Part shown: positions 11,944 to 23,637 of the stretch, piece after piece
How positions within the stretch are numbered: position 1 is the first letter of the stretch
Layout of the letters: each line of letters begins with the position of its first letter
Assembly: GCF_020536995.1 (NCBI RefSeq)
Contig: NC_068357.1
Location: forward strand, 60,310,123-60,374,122
Direction: 5' to 3'
Length of the DNA stretch: 64,000 nt
DNA from: Dreissena polymorpha
Taxonomy: Eukaryota > Mollusca > Bivalvia > Myida > Dreissenidae
Position numbers and translations under genes: made by a program
Notes under the pieces: model-generated
Database searches by the model: none
The model's input: only the letters and a program-made list of their open reading frames with translations
Told to the model about the DNA's origin: nothing

Positions 11944-14134
11944 TCACTGATCATCAAACACTTCATCAAGCAAATTGTCAATGTCAATACTATCATCATT
12001 TTCATCCTCATCCTGATTGGTTTTATTCTCTTGCAAATTTGTACAGAGTATGTCCACTAGCTCACTGGGGAAAATGTCACTATCAGTCAAAACATATTTG
12101 ATTCCGTTTTCACCAAGTTTCCAGCTACTATTTTGAACATCAGGCATGCAGGGATATCTTTCATGGGCGTGTAACCAAATATATGTTTGGTAATTAGCAC
12201 ATCTGGTGTGCATGTCAAGTGTTGCTTTATATTGATGTAGCAAACTTAAGTCAATAGTGTAGCATGAGTTCAAGGTATTACCTTTGATCTCACTTCTCTT
12301 ACAGAAAGTTTCAAACCGGCGCTTATTTACATCTGAGTAATTTTGCTTTCCATACATATAACATACACAATACTCTATTTCTAATAACAAGTCATCACTC
12401 CACTCCTGTCTTTCACCAAACTTGGTATAGGTAAGCATTAAGTCTGTATTTTTCTTGAGAAGCTTTACTGGACCTACTTTCCCCCTTCTCACAAATGCGC
12501 TCACAGTATTGCAGCCAGTAAAGCTGTGAACTGCGTGTAACACTGAATAAAAGTCATTTCCCTTTGCTTTTACACTCTTTTCTATGACGATGAGTCTTCG
12601 TTTCTTTCCAGTCCCCATGTCAAATAGGATTGAACACCAAATTTGTCTCCAATACCTAATAAGAAGCACTTATACATCTGTATCGGGTGATCTCACAGTT
12701 ATGGTTTGGTGTCAGGTTTAAATTCTTTCATGTGCATGGAGTGCAACATAATTCTTGCATCTGCTTCCTCTTGAGACGAAAACAGAGATTCGTCTGGAAG
12801 TACCTCAGTTATCAGTCCGTCATATCTTGTGATCAGACAGTATCGTTCACCAAGAACATAATACATTTGGCGATCCTAAAGTTGTTCTGCATATTTGTCA
12901 GTGCTCCATTGTTCCAATAGTAATTTTAGAAGCTGTGTTTTGTTTAAATCGTGTGAAAGAAAACTTCCACTCCCTGGGCGTTTTGGTTTTTGCACCTGAC
13001 AATAGAAATGATGGTGATGATTTGACTGCAGTTTCATGATAGATATATGTGAAAAAATTACGAACACACTTTGGAAGGTGGCCAAAAACCATATTGGCTA
13101 CTTCTTCAAAGGTATCAGGCACTGATACCAGGCTGTGTAGTACTGCGTTGCCATCAATAATACTGGTAACATCATCATTTGATGTTGGTTTAATATATCT
13201 CGATATAATGTTAAAGCTTTGCTTTATCCGTTTTCACTGGCATTCCATCAGCTGTTTCCAAAGACCAAGGTACTGGAGAAATAGGATAAGAAATTTTCCG
13301 TTCAAGATCAATACACGTCATTCTAAATTGAAAGAAGGATTAATTGTGACATTATGTTGCGTTCAGCTTTAACTTGCGCCAGTTTGTTACTAGAACTTTT
13401 AATTGTCTTAATCACTTCGGATGTAGCAAATGTCTTAAGTTTGTTCCGCTTGTCAGGATCATGTAACAATACATTCTGTTCAATGAGACAACCAGTGATA
13501 AAGGTTTCCATAGCAGCACAACCAATATCTACTGCCGTATGAATGTTGGCAGCTGCTTTTGGTTCAGCAGGAACACCAGATGTTTAACAATACAACTCAT
13601 CCATTCCATCCTCCACATTTAATGGGTTTGGAAAATGTTTTGACAGCTAATCTTTGAGTTTATAGGTTTTATATTTTTCATTGTATCAAGAAGGATGGTG
13701 TTTGAGAATGTAGCAAAGGTATATTTCCTTTATCATTGTGAGCCGTTCCACATGATGTCCTAGTACAATATGCTCTTCAGCATAATTACATATGTACTTG
13801 AAAGCTTCAGTGTGCACTGATTGGTTAATGCTTGCATGCTTTCTGAGCTTTCATGACTTTCATGGCGAGTCCAAGATCTCGTATAATTTTTTATGCAAGC
13901 ATTATGGTACATTGCTTCACGGGAAATAACGTTTTGATCCTGAACTTCACAAAGCATCCGTTTATCAAACTTTTGAATCGATGATAGCTTAACTGATTCT
14001 TCAGCATATTTTGTAACACATTTAGTAAAAATTTTCTTGAAGCCCTTAACTTTGATAATACTTTTGTCACAAAAACAGCAACTCTCGACTGAAAACAGAA
14101 CAGAGCTACTGGTAGCATCTAAGGATATACGCAT
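11944..14134 (-). pseudogene. Decayed gene of an invertebrate FEN/PIN-like nuclease family
   Basis: Pieces of one family lie in order on the minus strand. First, near 14,060-13,870, come CCFCDKSI and a later YHNACIKNYTR, a Cys/His pattern seen at the N-terminus of these proteins. Next are DPDKRNKLKTF (about 13,450), ISYPISPVPWSLETADG and KTDKAKL (about 13,310-13,210), PDTFEEVANMVFGHLPK (about 13,120), and QEEADARIMLH then PDTDV (about 12,790-12,690). The last block, 241 codons at 11,944-12,669, contains HSFTGCNTVSAFVRRGKVG, RCANYQTYIW and an acidic tail. I recall this order from uncharacterised multicopy proteins of bivalves and cnidarians. The EADAR and PDTDV acidic motifs suggest a FEN/PIN nuclease fold, which is inference. 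Several frame changes and stops show it is broken. It lies inside the intron of NAPE-PLD copy A. Confidence 0.6.
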
Positions 14135-14403
14135 GTACTTCTATGTAGAGGGCTGATTGTCATCAGCATCAGGTAATGAATGTACCCGCTTTTGAACATG
14201 ACTTGGATTGGTGAACAACTGGTAACTTCACCTGTGTATTCCATGTTTTTTAAAATCCAATTGTGCGGGCAGATTACTAGTAAAGTGTTCTGGTCTATGT
14301 TGCGAGGAGTTGTATGTCGATCTTGTTTTGCTACATCTTTACAAAACTTTAATCTGTTAGTAAATGCACCTCTTCTTACTGTGCTTTCAAATGAACAATA
14401 CAT

Positions 14404-16239
14404 AGTTCCCCCTTTCGTATCATTTGGCTAGATTTCAGTTCTATGATAGTTTTAGGTTAATAGGCTTTTCCATAATAAATTTCTGACAATTAAGAGAATT
14501 TGCCTCTTTACAGGCACTAGTACTATTTGAATACTATTACACTTCATTTTTTAAAAGACACAATATACCTAGAAATATAGATTTATTTCATTGAACATTT
14601 CTTAATTAAAAGCCGTATAAAGAATTAAATAGTACCTGTAGCAAGGATTTCACTTGTTTTAGTAGAATTACTCTTCTGATTGTATATAATTTACTCGCAC
14701 GATTAATATATAGAAAACAACTTTTTAATTATGTTATTGTATATTTTTAAAATAGTATTTTATTTTAACAATTTCGCAAAAGACTCGCAGTATTGTCAAA
14801 ATAACACTTTTGCGTATATTATTTGTTCCTCTTATTCACAGTTTAAGTTCAAATGAAAATTGCTTTGGAATGTGGTTGTCTGTATTATTTCAAGGAGAAA
14901 CAGCAATGGCATTTTCTTGGATATATAATACACAGAGAAAGCTATCTAAATGTGAACAAAATGATAACCCTTGAAACAAATATGTAGAGCCAATGGAGGC
15001 ACATTTATCAACAGAGCCTGAGGTGTGATAAATTTACTTGCATTCCTTGAAGTACAATCCTGCAGTATGAAAACATTACAGTTGATAGAACATCATATTT
15101 CGGCTAAAGTATAACTCATTTTGGAAAAATACATTAAGACGTATTTCTTATTTACCAAACTGATCAAATAATTAAGAAATAAATTTCATTTACTTTTTCA
15201 TGACATTTTCAAAGTCAAAACTTTGGTTTCGTCTGTAGAAATTCAATAAAATGAACTGGTTCAAACCAATGGACGTAACTTTTTGTAAAAAATAGTTGAT
15301 AATTACAATTTGTGTGTATCAAAAATACACTATGTAGGTAGATTAATTTGTCATTCCCAATGTCTAAGTTCGATAGAATTTGTTTGTGTAGCAGTTATTT
15401 AGCAACACTATTGCTTTAAAAGAATAAATGGCAGCAGTATTGCAAATTGAAAAGAGTGAAAACGCAAAATAAGGGGTATGCGTTTCAGTCCCATAACTCT
15501 GTAAAGCCCCAACATAATTGTGCAAACTTTTGCCAGAAACGCCAACTACCTAGAGGGTTAAGAAAAACATAACCTTGAAATTCCCCTGGGGGGACCAGGG
15601 TCATAATGCAGCTCAAGGTCTAAACGTGTTGTATGTCTATATATTATGTATATCTTTGTTTTGTGCAATTATAATGTTTCGTCTTAAAACCACATTTGCT
15701 CTGACGATCATGGGTATCTTGAATTTTAATAAAGATTAAATAAAATGTATATACACGTATACACTAGTGGTACTAAATACTATGGCTTTGAATATGACTT
15801 AGGTGCATGTATGCATATGTTTCCCGTAATTGTAACCAGTGTCAGTGCTCATGAAATCCCGAATGTAATTAATAAAATCTACTGATTTATAATCATCGAT
15901 ATTTCTCCGGAAAAGATCTATACACGTTCAGCCTCGTTCCGAAATTCGACGCGTCACGCGATCTCTAAAATAGCAACAGCGGTAGTATTGTAAAACTGGT
16001 CTATTATCAAGCTGATATCTAGTCAATACAATGAACAATTTGTATGGATATGCATGTAACTCTGAACTGATTTTGCAGCTAAGCACAAGTTTAAGATACT
16101 GTACTGGTTTACTGTATTACACTATGGTGATGAAGTAAAACCAAACATTATCAGCAGTATAAGACACATAACTTTTATTGAACTGGCTATGAACATTTAT
16201 TCCTAATCATACAAAGCTATCTTTTATGGAAATAAATAC
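14404..16239. other. Intron of NAPE-PLD copy A, no exon recognised
   Basis: AT-rich sequence. The part from about 16,010 to 16,239 matches copy B just after exon 1 (50,201-50,450). A small inverted pair, CCCCCCCCGGGGTAATTTT (about 11,178-11,196) and AAATTCCCCTGGGGGG (15,578-15,593), may mark the ends of a larger insertion. Confidence 0.4.
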
Positions 16240-16448
16240 CTCTTTGCTCGGAATGGGATGAGAGCTATCCCAAATCTTCCATTTAAGAAGATTCAGTACT
16301 CCTGGTTTACAAACCACCGTTCTCTTTTAACTTGCAAAAACATATAAATATCATCAGGCATTGGTATTGGTGTTATTCGTTTTGTGAAATCACCCCTCTT
16401 TGCTGAATAGTTGCCTGCATCTGACATATTTTCTACAACTTCGTCCAT
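16240..16448 (-). pseudogene. NAPE-PLD copy A, exon 1 (broken)
   Basis: ATG at 16,448-16,446 opens MDEVVENMSDAGNYSAKRGDF, matching MEEVVENMSDAGNYSAKRGDF of copy B. Relative to B it lacks an internal stretch after GDFT, covering the PQEPQ...EKH part. A second loss, of the segment coding for CCWDSYVCPWEKFT, shifts the frame so that translation ends at VNQEY and a stop. The downstream remainder, up to a GAG|GTATTT donor at 16,240, is still recognisable as DNA. These lesions remove the conserved PGVLNLLKW block and make a full-length product from this copy impossible. Confidence 0.82.
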
Positions 16449-16522
16449 GTGACCTGCTGGAAGGAATAAATAAACACATTATAACCATACCAAAATCTCT
16501 TTAATTAGAAGCAGAAGTTTGA

Positions 16523-16622
16523 NNNNNNNNNNNNNNNNNNNNNNNNNNNNNNNNNNNNNNNNNNNNNNNNNNNNNNNNNNNNNNNNNNNNNNNNNNNNNN
16601 NNNNNNNNNNNNNNNNNNNNNN
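16523..16622. other. Assembly gap (100 N)
   Basis: Exactly 100 undetermined bases, the usual placeholder for a join of unknown length. Homology to copy B (49,768 onward) runs right up to its left edge, so the position and orientation of copy A relative to the rest depend on this join. Confidence 0.98.
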
Positions 16623-17175
16623 TGGACGGATGAACAAACTGACAGATTTTTTCAAGAAACAAAGGGCCATAACTCTGGTTTTAACAGATGGTGTAAAATG
16701 CCATTTGGCGTGAATCATCCTCTTATGCATATATATACTCATACGAAGTTTCAATGAAATACGCCAAAGCACTTCCAAGATATGGCTCCGGACACAAAAG
16801 TGACGGACGGACAGCCGGACAGACAGCGCCAAAACAATATCCCTCCGCATCTGGCGGGGGATATATACTCATACCAAGTTATATGAAATCCGCTAAAAGC
16901 ACTTCCAAGATATTGCTCCGGACACAAAAGTGCATATAGTAAAAAGCATTTTTTCAAGATACAAAGGGGCCATAACTCTGTTTTTACAGATGGTATACAA
17001 TGCCATTTGGGCGTGCATCATCCTCTTATGCATATATATACTCATAAAAGTTTCAATGAAATCCGCCAAAGCACTTCCAAGATATGGCTCCGGATACATA
17101 AGTGCCGGACGGACAGCCGGACGGACAGACAACGCCCAAAACAATATCCCTCCGCCTCTGGCGGGGGATAATAAA
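16623..17175. repeat. Pearl-like element, two to three degenerate units
   Basis: Blocks of the type GGGCCATAACTCTG, ATGCCATTTGG, CATCCTCTTATGCATATA and CAAAGCACTTCCAAGATATGG recur at 16,660, about 16,965 and in part at 16,860. Each full block runs into a GGACGGACAGCCGGACAGAC tract and a hairpin of the type ATCCCTCCGC...GGCGGGGGAT. This is the 3' part of a pearl/HINE-like element. It is cut on the left by the assembly gap. Confidence 0.6.
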
Positions 17176-17649
17176 GCTGTCAAAGAAAATATATTCACAC
17201 GATTTTGTGATATTGTACTTAAATGTATCAATGCCACATTCAATAGAGGTCTTCATCGTGTGGTTAACAACCATTTCTTCAAAATTTGAAGAAAAGGCAT
17301 GATATTTGAATCGAACAATGATTGTTGGAAATTGTTCATGTGGCCTTAAGACTGTTGCATTTGAGTAATCAACACCAAAAATTTCTTGAGAACTTAGTGT
17401 CAAAGAGAACTTAAGTTATCTTTCTGATGACGTTGGGTCTAACAACAGACCAACTGACTGACGAATGGATTCCACTGAACCTAATATTACAATCCAATAC
17501 CAAACTTTGTTAGGACAGGTTTAATATTATTGTGTAATTAAAAGATCACTCCAGTTGTAAATCACTATTGCAGAACAATAATCAAAACAACTTATAAGGA
17601 TTTGACATCAAGATACTAATGCTTATAAGTTCAGCACAAGTTGAATTAC

Positions 17650-17977
17650 CTTTGAAACATTCCTCTACGGCAGAGATTTCTCTCTGATCAAGATCGCAAA
17701 CAAGGATCTTGGTTTCCAGTTTGGACACCAGCCCTTGATGACCTCCAACGCACTTTTTATCTCATGCGCTGTCTCTTTCTCCAGTAGGAAAGTCCCTACT
17801 GGGAGGTATCCTGTTCCAGTCAACACAGCCAATAAAAAAGACACATACATTGTATTTGGAAGTGTTGTATGTGCTATCCATCACCACTGTGCTCCCATAC
17901 TTCATTAACATTTTTCGTTGAATTCGGATTGATGCACAAATAGCAATGTTTGCGGAACACCCTCTGATGAAATTCCA
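17650..17977 (-). pseudogene. MULE-transposase-like exon of the CaRF/ALS2CR8-like gene, frameshifted
   Basis: This exon runs from a TTTTAG acceptor to an AAAG|GTAATT donor and enters in the phase left by the exon at 23,363-23,637. Three consecutive frames carry the family sequence. The first is GISSEGVPQTLLFVHQSEF. The second contains KYGSTVVMDSTYNTSKYNV, with the first catalytic Asp of the MULE domain. The third has GYLPVGTFLLEKETAHEIKSALEVIKGW, and VCDLDQREISAVEECF, with a second acidic motif, follows in the next frame. The shifts look like single-base losses near 17,913, 17,835 and 17,710. So this domain is decayed, or the assembly has errors here. The SWIM and C-terminal parts were not found further left. 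Confidence 0.65.
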
Positions 17978-18703
17978 CTAAAACAAAACATTCACTATTA
18001 TTTGTGACAAATGAGAAATGACAGTTTTATAACTTCATATTTATAGTTATATAATTAAATAACAGTATGTTTTGATTTTCTTTCTCTTAAGCCCTTTAAC
18101 TTTTTTCCTCCAAAGGTTTATGTAAGCTTAGCTGGCCCACAGTATGCGACGAGAGGGTTTAAATGGGGCTATTATATCACTCACTACAGTGATATATCAA
18201 AGAAAGAGCACCAGCTGGACAGATTTGGAAAATTAAATCCATTTAGAGGCCATTAATATGGAGCTCTCAGTAAACTCGAAACAGAAATTTGGAATGAACA
18301 CTTCATTCAGTCAGATATTGCAAGATTCATGAAAAGTCTCGCAATAGTTAGTATAACAAGAAAATTCAATTAATTTTTGGTATCCCCCAAAGAATTAAAA
18401 AAAATCAGTCATTGTCAATCGCTTAATGAAAACAATCTGAACTACCCAAATTATCTTGACAAAGCTTATGTCAGAAACACAAAAACACATTCAATTTGAA
18501 TTTCATTACAATCTCTACATCGAACCAGACACACAAAGTTAACAATTTCAACCAATAAAGGACCAGACATCTAGAGCTGAACTCAACAAAACTGGCAAGT
18601 TTACCAGCACAATAAAATAGGCAAATATTTATTTTTATATGCATGATTTTCATACAATAGTTATACACAGTTCATGGCAGAACAAAAATACTTAATTTCA
18701 CTA
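17978..18703. other. Intron sequence, no gene recognised
   Basis: AT-rich sequence between the MULE-like exon and the next repeat. No motif or RNA gene was recognised. Confidence 0.4.
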
Positions 18704-19746
18704 AACAAGAAACCGTCAGAGACAGATGATGCTCCCCAAGGGTTTTTTGTCACAATATTGAACAATATTTCAGATAAAAGCAAGTGTGTGATTTAAGAAC
18801 CATCTAAGGGGAGGAAACTGCCCTAACCCTCTTACAGAATTTAGTTAAACTCTTCATTTGTATATAGATCCAGCAAAGTTTATAACTAATTGTAAATAAG
18901 TTTTACATTGAAAGGGAGGAAATCAGCTAAAGGAGGAAAAAACACACCCCTGAAAAGGAAACGTCTTGAGGGGCATAACTTTGGACAAAATAATACGATG
19001 GATGGTTTAGCAACTTAAAAATTCCAAAGGGCCATAACTCTCTAAATAAATCATCTAACCAGAACCCACAAATAACATGCGCATCTCCTGTTGGTAGTGA
19101 AGCTTCCCATAAAGCTGCATTGAATTCCAGTCAGTAGTTGGGGAGAAATAGCCCGTACAAGAATTGCACTATTTGTACAGTTTATAAAATTTTTCAAAGG
19201 GCCTGTGAAAAATCATCCGACCATAACCGGCTGATAATATGCACATCTCCTGTTGTGAAGCTTCCCATAAAGTTTCATTGAATTTCCGTAATAAGTTGCT
19301 GAGAAAAAGCTCGGACAATAATTGCACTATATGTACAATGGAAAATTTGAAAGGGCCATAACTCTGTGAAAAATCATCCGACCAGAACTGGCTGATAATA
19401 TGCACATCTCCTCTCAGTAGTAAAGCTTCCCATAAAGTTTCATTGAATTCCAGTCATTAGTTGCTGAGAAATAGCCCGGACAAGAACTGCACTATATGTA
19501 CAGTTAAGGGAAAATTACAAAGGGCCATAACTTGGTGAAAAATCATCCGACCATAACCGGACCATAATATGCACAACTCCTCTTGGTAGTTAAGCTTCCC
19601 ATAGTTTCATTGAATTCAAGTCATAAGTTGCTGAGAAATAGCCTGGACAGAAATTTTGCATGAACGGACGGACACACACGGAAGGACGGCCGGACAGATG
19701 AAGCGGCGACTATATGCTCCCCCCAATTTTTTGGGGGGGAGCACAA
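18704..19746. mobile_element. Pearl/HINE-like element, ATGCTCCCC family, about 1.04 kb
   Basis: The head AACAAGAAACCGTCAGAGAC with GATGCTCCCC and the tail TATATGCTCCCCCC-AATTTTTT-GGGGGGGAGCA form subterminal inverted repeats plus a terminal hairpin. The core is several ~160-bp units built on GGGCCATAACTCTGTGAAAA, CATCCGACC, ATATGCACATCTCCT and AAGCTTCCCATAAAG. A GGACGGACACACACGGAAGGACGG tract precedes the tail. The same family lies inverted at 46,021-47,054. No coding capacity. Confidence 0.8.
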
Positions 19747-19874
19747 TTAAGGTGGCCTAACTCTTGAAATACGAAGTTCATCCCAGCATAATTCATACAT
19801 GCACCACAGCAATTAGATGATACACATTTATTTTAAGTTTCATTAAATTCCATGAATTATTATTGACAAACATC

Positions 19875-20127
19875 AACAATAGATGTGTTTGACAGCAACA
19901 CAACGCTGCTTTCAAGCCATATATTTGACATTTGACCTGAAGGATGACCTTGACCTTTCCCCACTAAAATATGCAGATCCATGAGAAACACATGCATGCG
20001 AAATATCAATTTGCTATCTGAAGTGACATAGAAGTTATGAGCATTTTGAAACCTAAATGCAAAGTGTGACAGAAGGACAGACGGACAGACAGTCCGCTCA
20101 CTATATGCCCTCCTTTGGGGGGCATAA
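19875..20127. mobile_element. Short pearl/HINE-like element, single core
   Basis: The head AACAATAGATGTGTTTGACAG is the complement of the ACAAACACATCTCTTGTT tails at 41,320 and 42,097. The tail is GGACAGACGGACAGACAG followed by the hairpin TATGCCCTCC-TTT-GGGGGGCATA. The core contains AGGATGACCTTGACCTTT, i.e. nuclear-receptor-type half-sites in inverse orientation. Confidence 0.7.
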
Positions 20128-21340
20128 AAAAAACAACGCTCTGGCGGCAGAAAATTATATTTGAAATGATGCTAAAAAGAATTTTTGTGAAAATTGCCTA
20201 ACCCTTACTTGGAACAAATGGTCATTTGAAGCAACTTCCTGATGGAATATAATACGAGTATGCCACTGAGACAACCAACAACCACACAATACTTACAGGA
20301 CCCTTCAGTGCACAGTTCAACTTAACAATGATGGATTTATATTTTCAATGTGAGCCTACCTTGGACGAAAATGGAAATTGTCTGAAGGAGATTCCTTCTT
20401 CCATTCAGAAATTAAAGCAGTCAAATTTCCCTGATCATCATAACAGTGTCTGCAAAAAAGCAAGAGTTCATGGAAGTATATTTAAAAAAATGGTACATGA
20501 AATTGAAAAATAAAAAAAGTATATCAAAATTTGAGGACAACTGGTCAGATATTGAGTTTCACACTGGCTGCACAATTTTCTCAACCTTTGGCAAAATATG
20601 ATTTATTAAATTCACAATTAAATAAATGTATGAAAATGTGTTGGGAATAACTTACATATCTGATACAATATATTATTAAATAAACAATTGAAAATTTTTT
20701 ATTGAAATATGGTGGGCAATTTTAGTGCATTTAAGTTATTTCTTAATACTTGTATTAATTTGTAAGATAGTCACATTTGGTACAATGCCCTATTGAGTTT
20801 TGGTATGCATAGGCATTTAATACTCATTATCATATTGATTTATTTACTGATCCAACAGATATAGAAAGACATATTATATTATTAATAAAAGTAATACATT
20901 TCATAAAATATTCTTATCAATAAAAGACATTTTCTATCTCAGCAATTATACAGTATTAACTTGAGCATGATAATATTCATTGCAGCGATTAACATTACTT
21001 AATATTTAATGAAAAAGTAAATATTTCATTTGTTTTCTTTGAAATGTTAACAACACTTGATATTTTGATGATATAATATACAAGAGCGTTGTCAGTTGAC
21101 ACCATGAATTTTTTTTAAAACATGAGCGGTGCAGGACGAGCGCGCCACCTTCCTTTGTGTTTGATGTCCCAGTGGTAGCCATTTGTATTAAAGTAACATG
21201 CCCCTTTGAAATTAGTCTCTCCTGTTTCAACCAACATAGTTCTGTTCAAAATGAGGCATACATTTGGCAAAATTATATTCAAGCTTATCTGCCATTGTTA
21301 GTGTTTGCTTTTACAACAGCTATCATACATACTAAAACTA

Positions 21341-22150
21341 AACTGAGGAGCTGCGCCATGAGCGCATGATACGCCCGTCGTTCGCCAATGAAGTAGTAAG
21401 GTAATAAATAAATACGGTAGGACATTCAATGAAATCACGAAATTTTGACGAACAAAGTCCCATAACTCTGAAACGACAATTCAGAATTCCGTCAAAAACG
21501 AAAGGGGATCAGGGTTTATCAATATTAAGATTGTGTTGAAATTTGAAAAAAAACCCATCGAAGGATATTTGAGCTACAGTAGGACATTCAATGAAATCAC
21601 GAAATTTTGACAAACAAAGTCCCATAACTCTGGAACGACAATTCAGAATTCCGTCAAAAACGAAAGGGGATCAGGGTTTATCAATATGAAGATTGTGTTG
21701 AAATTTGAAAAAAATCCATCGAAGGATATTTGAGCTACAGTAGGACATTCAATGAAATCACGAAATTTTGACGAACAAAGTCCCATAACTCTGGAACGAC
21801 AATTCAGAATTCCGTCAAAACGAAAGGGGATCAGGGTTTATCAATATTAAGATTGTGTTGAAATTTGAAAAAAATCCATCAAAGGATATTTGAGCTACAG
21901 TAGGACATTCAATGAAATCACGAAATTTTGAAGAACAAAGTCCCATAACTCTGGAACGACAATTCAGAATTCCGTAAAAAACGAAAGGGGATCAGGGTTT
22001 GTCAATATTAAGATTGTGTTAAAATTTGAAGAAAATCTGTCAAAGGATATTTGACGTAGCGTACGACATTAACAGACGGACAGACGGACGGACGGACGGA
22101 CAGACGCGGGGTATACCATAATACGTCCCGTCATAGACGGGCGTATAAAA
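21341..22150. mobile_element. Pearl/HINE-like element with four 160-bp units
   Basis: Subterminal inverted repeats ATACGCCCGTC (about 21,370) and GACGGGCGTAT (22,137-22,146). Core units start GTAGGACATTC at 21,417, 21,579, 21,740 and 21,900, so the period is 160-162 bp; the units look above 95% identical to one another. Then comes (ACGG/ACAG)n at 22,074-22,105 and the tail. A ~160-bp tandem core followed by an ACGG tract is the defining plan of bivalve pearl elements. No reading frame. Confidence 0.85.
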
Positions 22151-23362
22151 AGGAATCTTTTATGTTGTTTTTTTTTCTTCAAAAAATAAGACTTTGAAAA
22201 TATTTTTTTTCAACAATAAAATCTACTTGAACTATTAGGTCATAAAACAAAACAATAATAAATTCTGATTGGTTTGACCTGGTGAAATGACATCCCCTTC
22301 ATATTGTAAACATGCATGGAAAAATTGGACCAAATCTCTTTCAGCGGTATCTGATAAATATACCTATAAACAAAAAGTAACCAGCAACCAAATTTTCTAT
22401 TTTGAACAATAAAATTCCTGGTACTCATGTGAAATATGTTAACCATGTTTCAATAAAAAGTTGTGGAAAGGTCTAGCTTCCAAAAAATACAGGTTGCTGC
22501 AAACAGGGTTGAGATATGGACCAGACATTTTAAGATAATTGCCTATATCCAGGGTATCCAAAAGTTGGATGCATGCAATTAGATGTTTTAGACACATCTG
22601 TTTCATTTGTTGTTGAATTTTCAGCCACATTATATAATATTTGCAAGATATTCATAATTTCTCCATTGACCATCCCATTGGGGCAGAATAAGTGTAACCA
22701 AACAGAAGCAGTGTGTAGCATCTGCCTATTTCTCTCCAGATCTTCCCAAAACATGCAAACCAATTTGGGCTAAAAACATGTGATGGTTTCTGAACCAACA
22801 AGTAACACAACGATAAAAATGTTAACTTTCAGTAACATTAGTTTGTCTGAATTAAATGAAGGGTAACCAGGTACCTGTCCTTGTTAAATTCCTTTCCCTT
22901 CTAACGGTAAAAAATTTAAAAAATATTTATCCAAATCTCTTTGACCATTTCTGAGAAATGAACAAAAAAGTATATGCTTATTACAATTAGAGAGTCGTGA
23001 CAATAGCTCCTCTTGGTTGGTGTACAAGTTGATAGCCTTATCAATAAAGGGGTATTAATGCTATTCCTAATTGAGCAATTTATTTAAATCATTTTTAAAG
23101 TTGGTCATGTTTAATTAATAGAACTTTGCACATTTTTCTTGTAAATAATTGAGTACAGTGAAGGAATTTGACATTTGTAAACACATGTAAAAAAATCAAT
23201 TACATATTGCGAAGTACACTATTTTTATTTAGAGCATGTGCACTTTCCAATGATTTCTTAAAAACAAAAACTGAGAAAATGATCTTATAAAGTAAATGAC
23301 TATCTTTCAATTACTCAATCTCTTTTATTTTATTTACTGTTTTGTTAGTTATATTCACTTAC

Positions 23363-23637
23363 ATATTGCTTTTCAAAGCAGAAGATATGTGGAATCGAAG
23401 GTCCTGCATAGTTGGATGAAATCTTCTGTTTGACTTGGGAATGTGACTGTACTTGCTCTTCACAAACAATGCTATGTGGCTTTTCATTTCAGTGGCATTT
23501 GTTATGCCCTCCTTCATTGCAAGTTCCTTTATCTTTTGCAAAATCTCTTTGTCCAGGCGCTGCCCATAGCCAGCCTCCTTCAAGAATTCAACTTTTTTTA
23601 TTTTTGTAAGTTTCATACATAAAGTATTTATCTCCTT
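23363..23637 (-). CDS. CaRF/ALS2CR8-like gene, exon 4 of the recognised series
   Basis: The exon runs from a CCAG acceptor (phase 0) to a strong GTAAGTG donor (phase 2), 275 nt. It encodes KEINTLCMKLTKIKKVEFLKEAG, then QRLDKEILQKIKELAMKEG, TEMKSHIALFVKSKY and PKSNRRFHPTMQDLRFHISSA. The NRRF-P-T--D---HI pattern is typical of CaRF/ALS2CR8-domain proteins, where it precedes the transposase-like region. The frame is intact. The phase fits both the preceding exon (24,655-24,792) and the following one (17,650-17,977). Confidence 0.68.

Larger units (their letters stand above)
8430..16522 (-). repeat. Inverted segmental duplication, copy A (NAPE-PLD exons 1-3)
   Basis: Read on the minus strand this segment matches the plus-strand segment at 49,768-53,560: sequence before exon 1, exons 1-3, the starts of introns and the tract past exon 3. 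Intron-start identity looks like about 90% by eye (16,020-16,230 against 50,230-50,440). Copy A's first intron is about 6.4 kb against 2.2 kb in B because of insertions. Homology ends at the 100-N gap on one side and at the 17-bp minisatellite on the other. Confidence 0.8.

Noticed and set aside
16479-16850. Open frames running through the N stretch
   Set aside because: They exist only because undetermined bases are read as X.
20328-20513. 61-codon frame MMDLYFQCEPTLDENGNC... as a gene
   Set aside because: Composition is protein-like, but it has no recognisable domain, no partner exons and lies in repeat-rich intronic sequence.
22439-22763. Minus-strand frames between the NRRF exon and the MULE-like exon
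   Set aside because: The expected linker exon of this family could be here, but the frames show no clear family motif, and the phases of the flanking exons already join without it.
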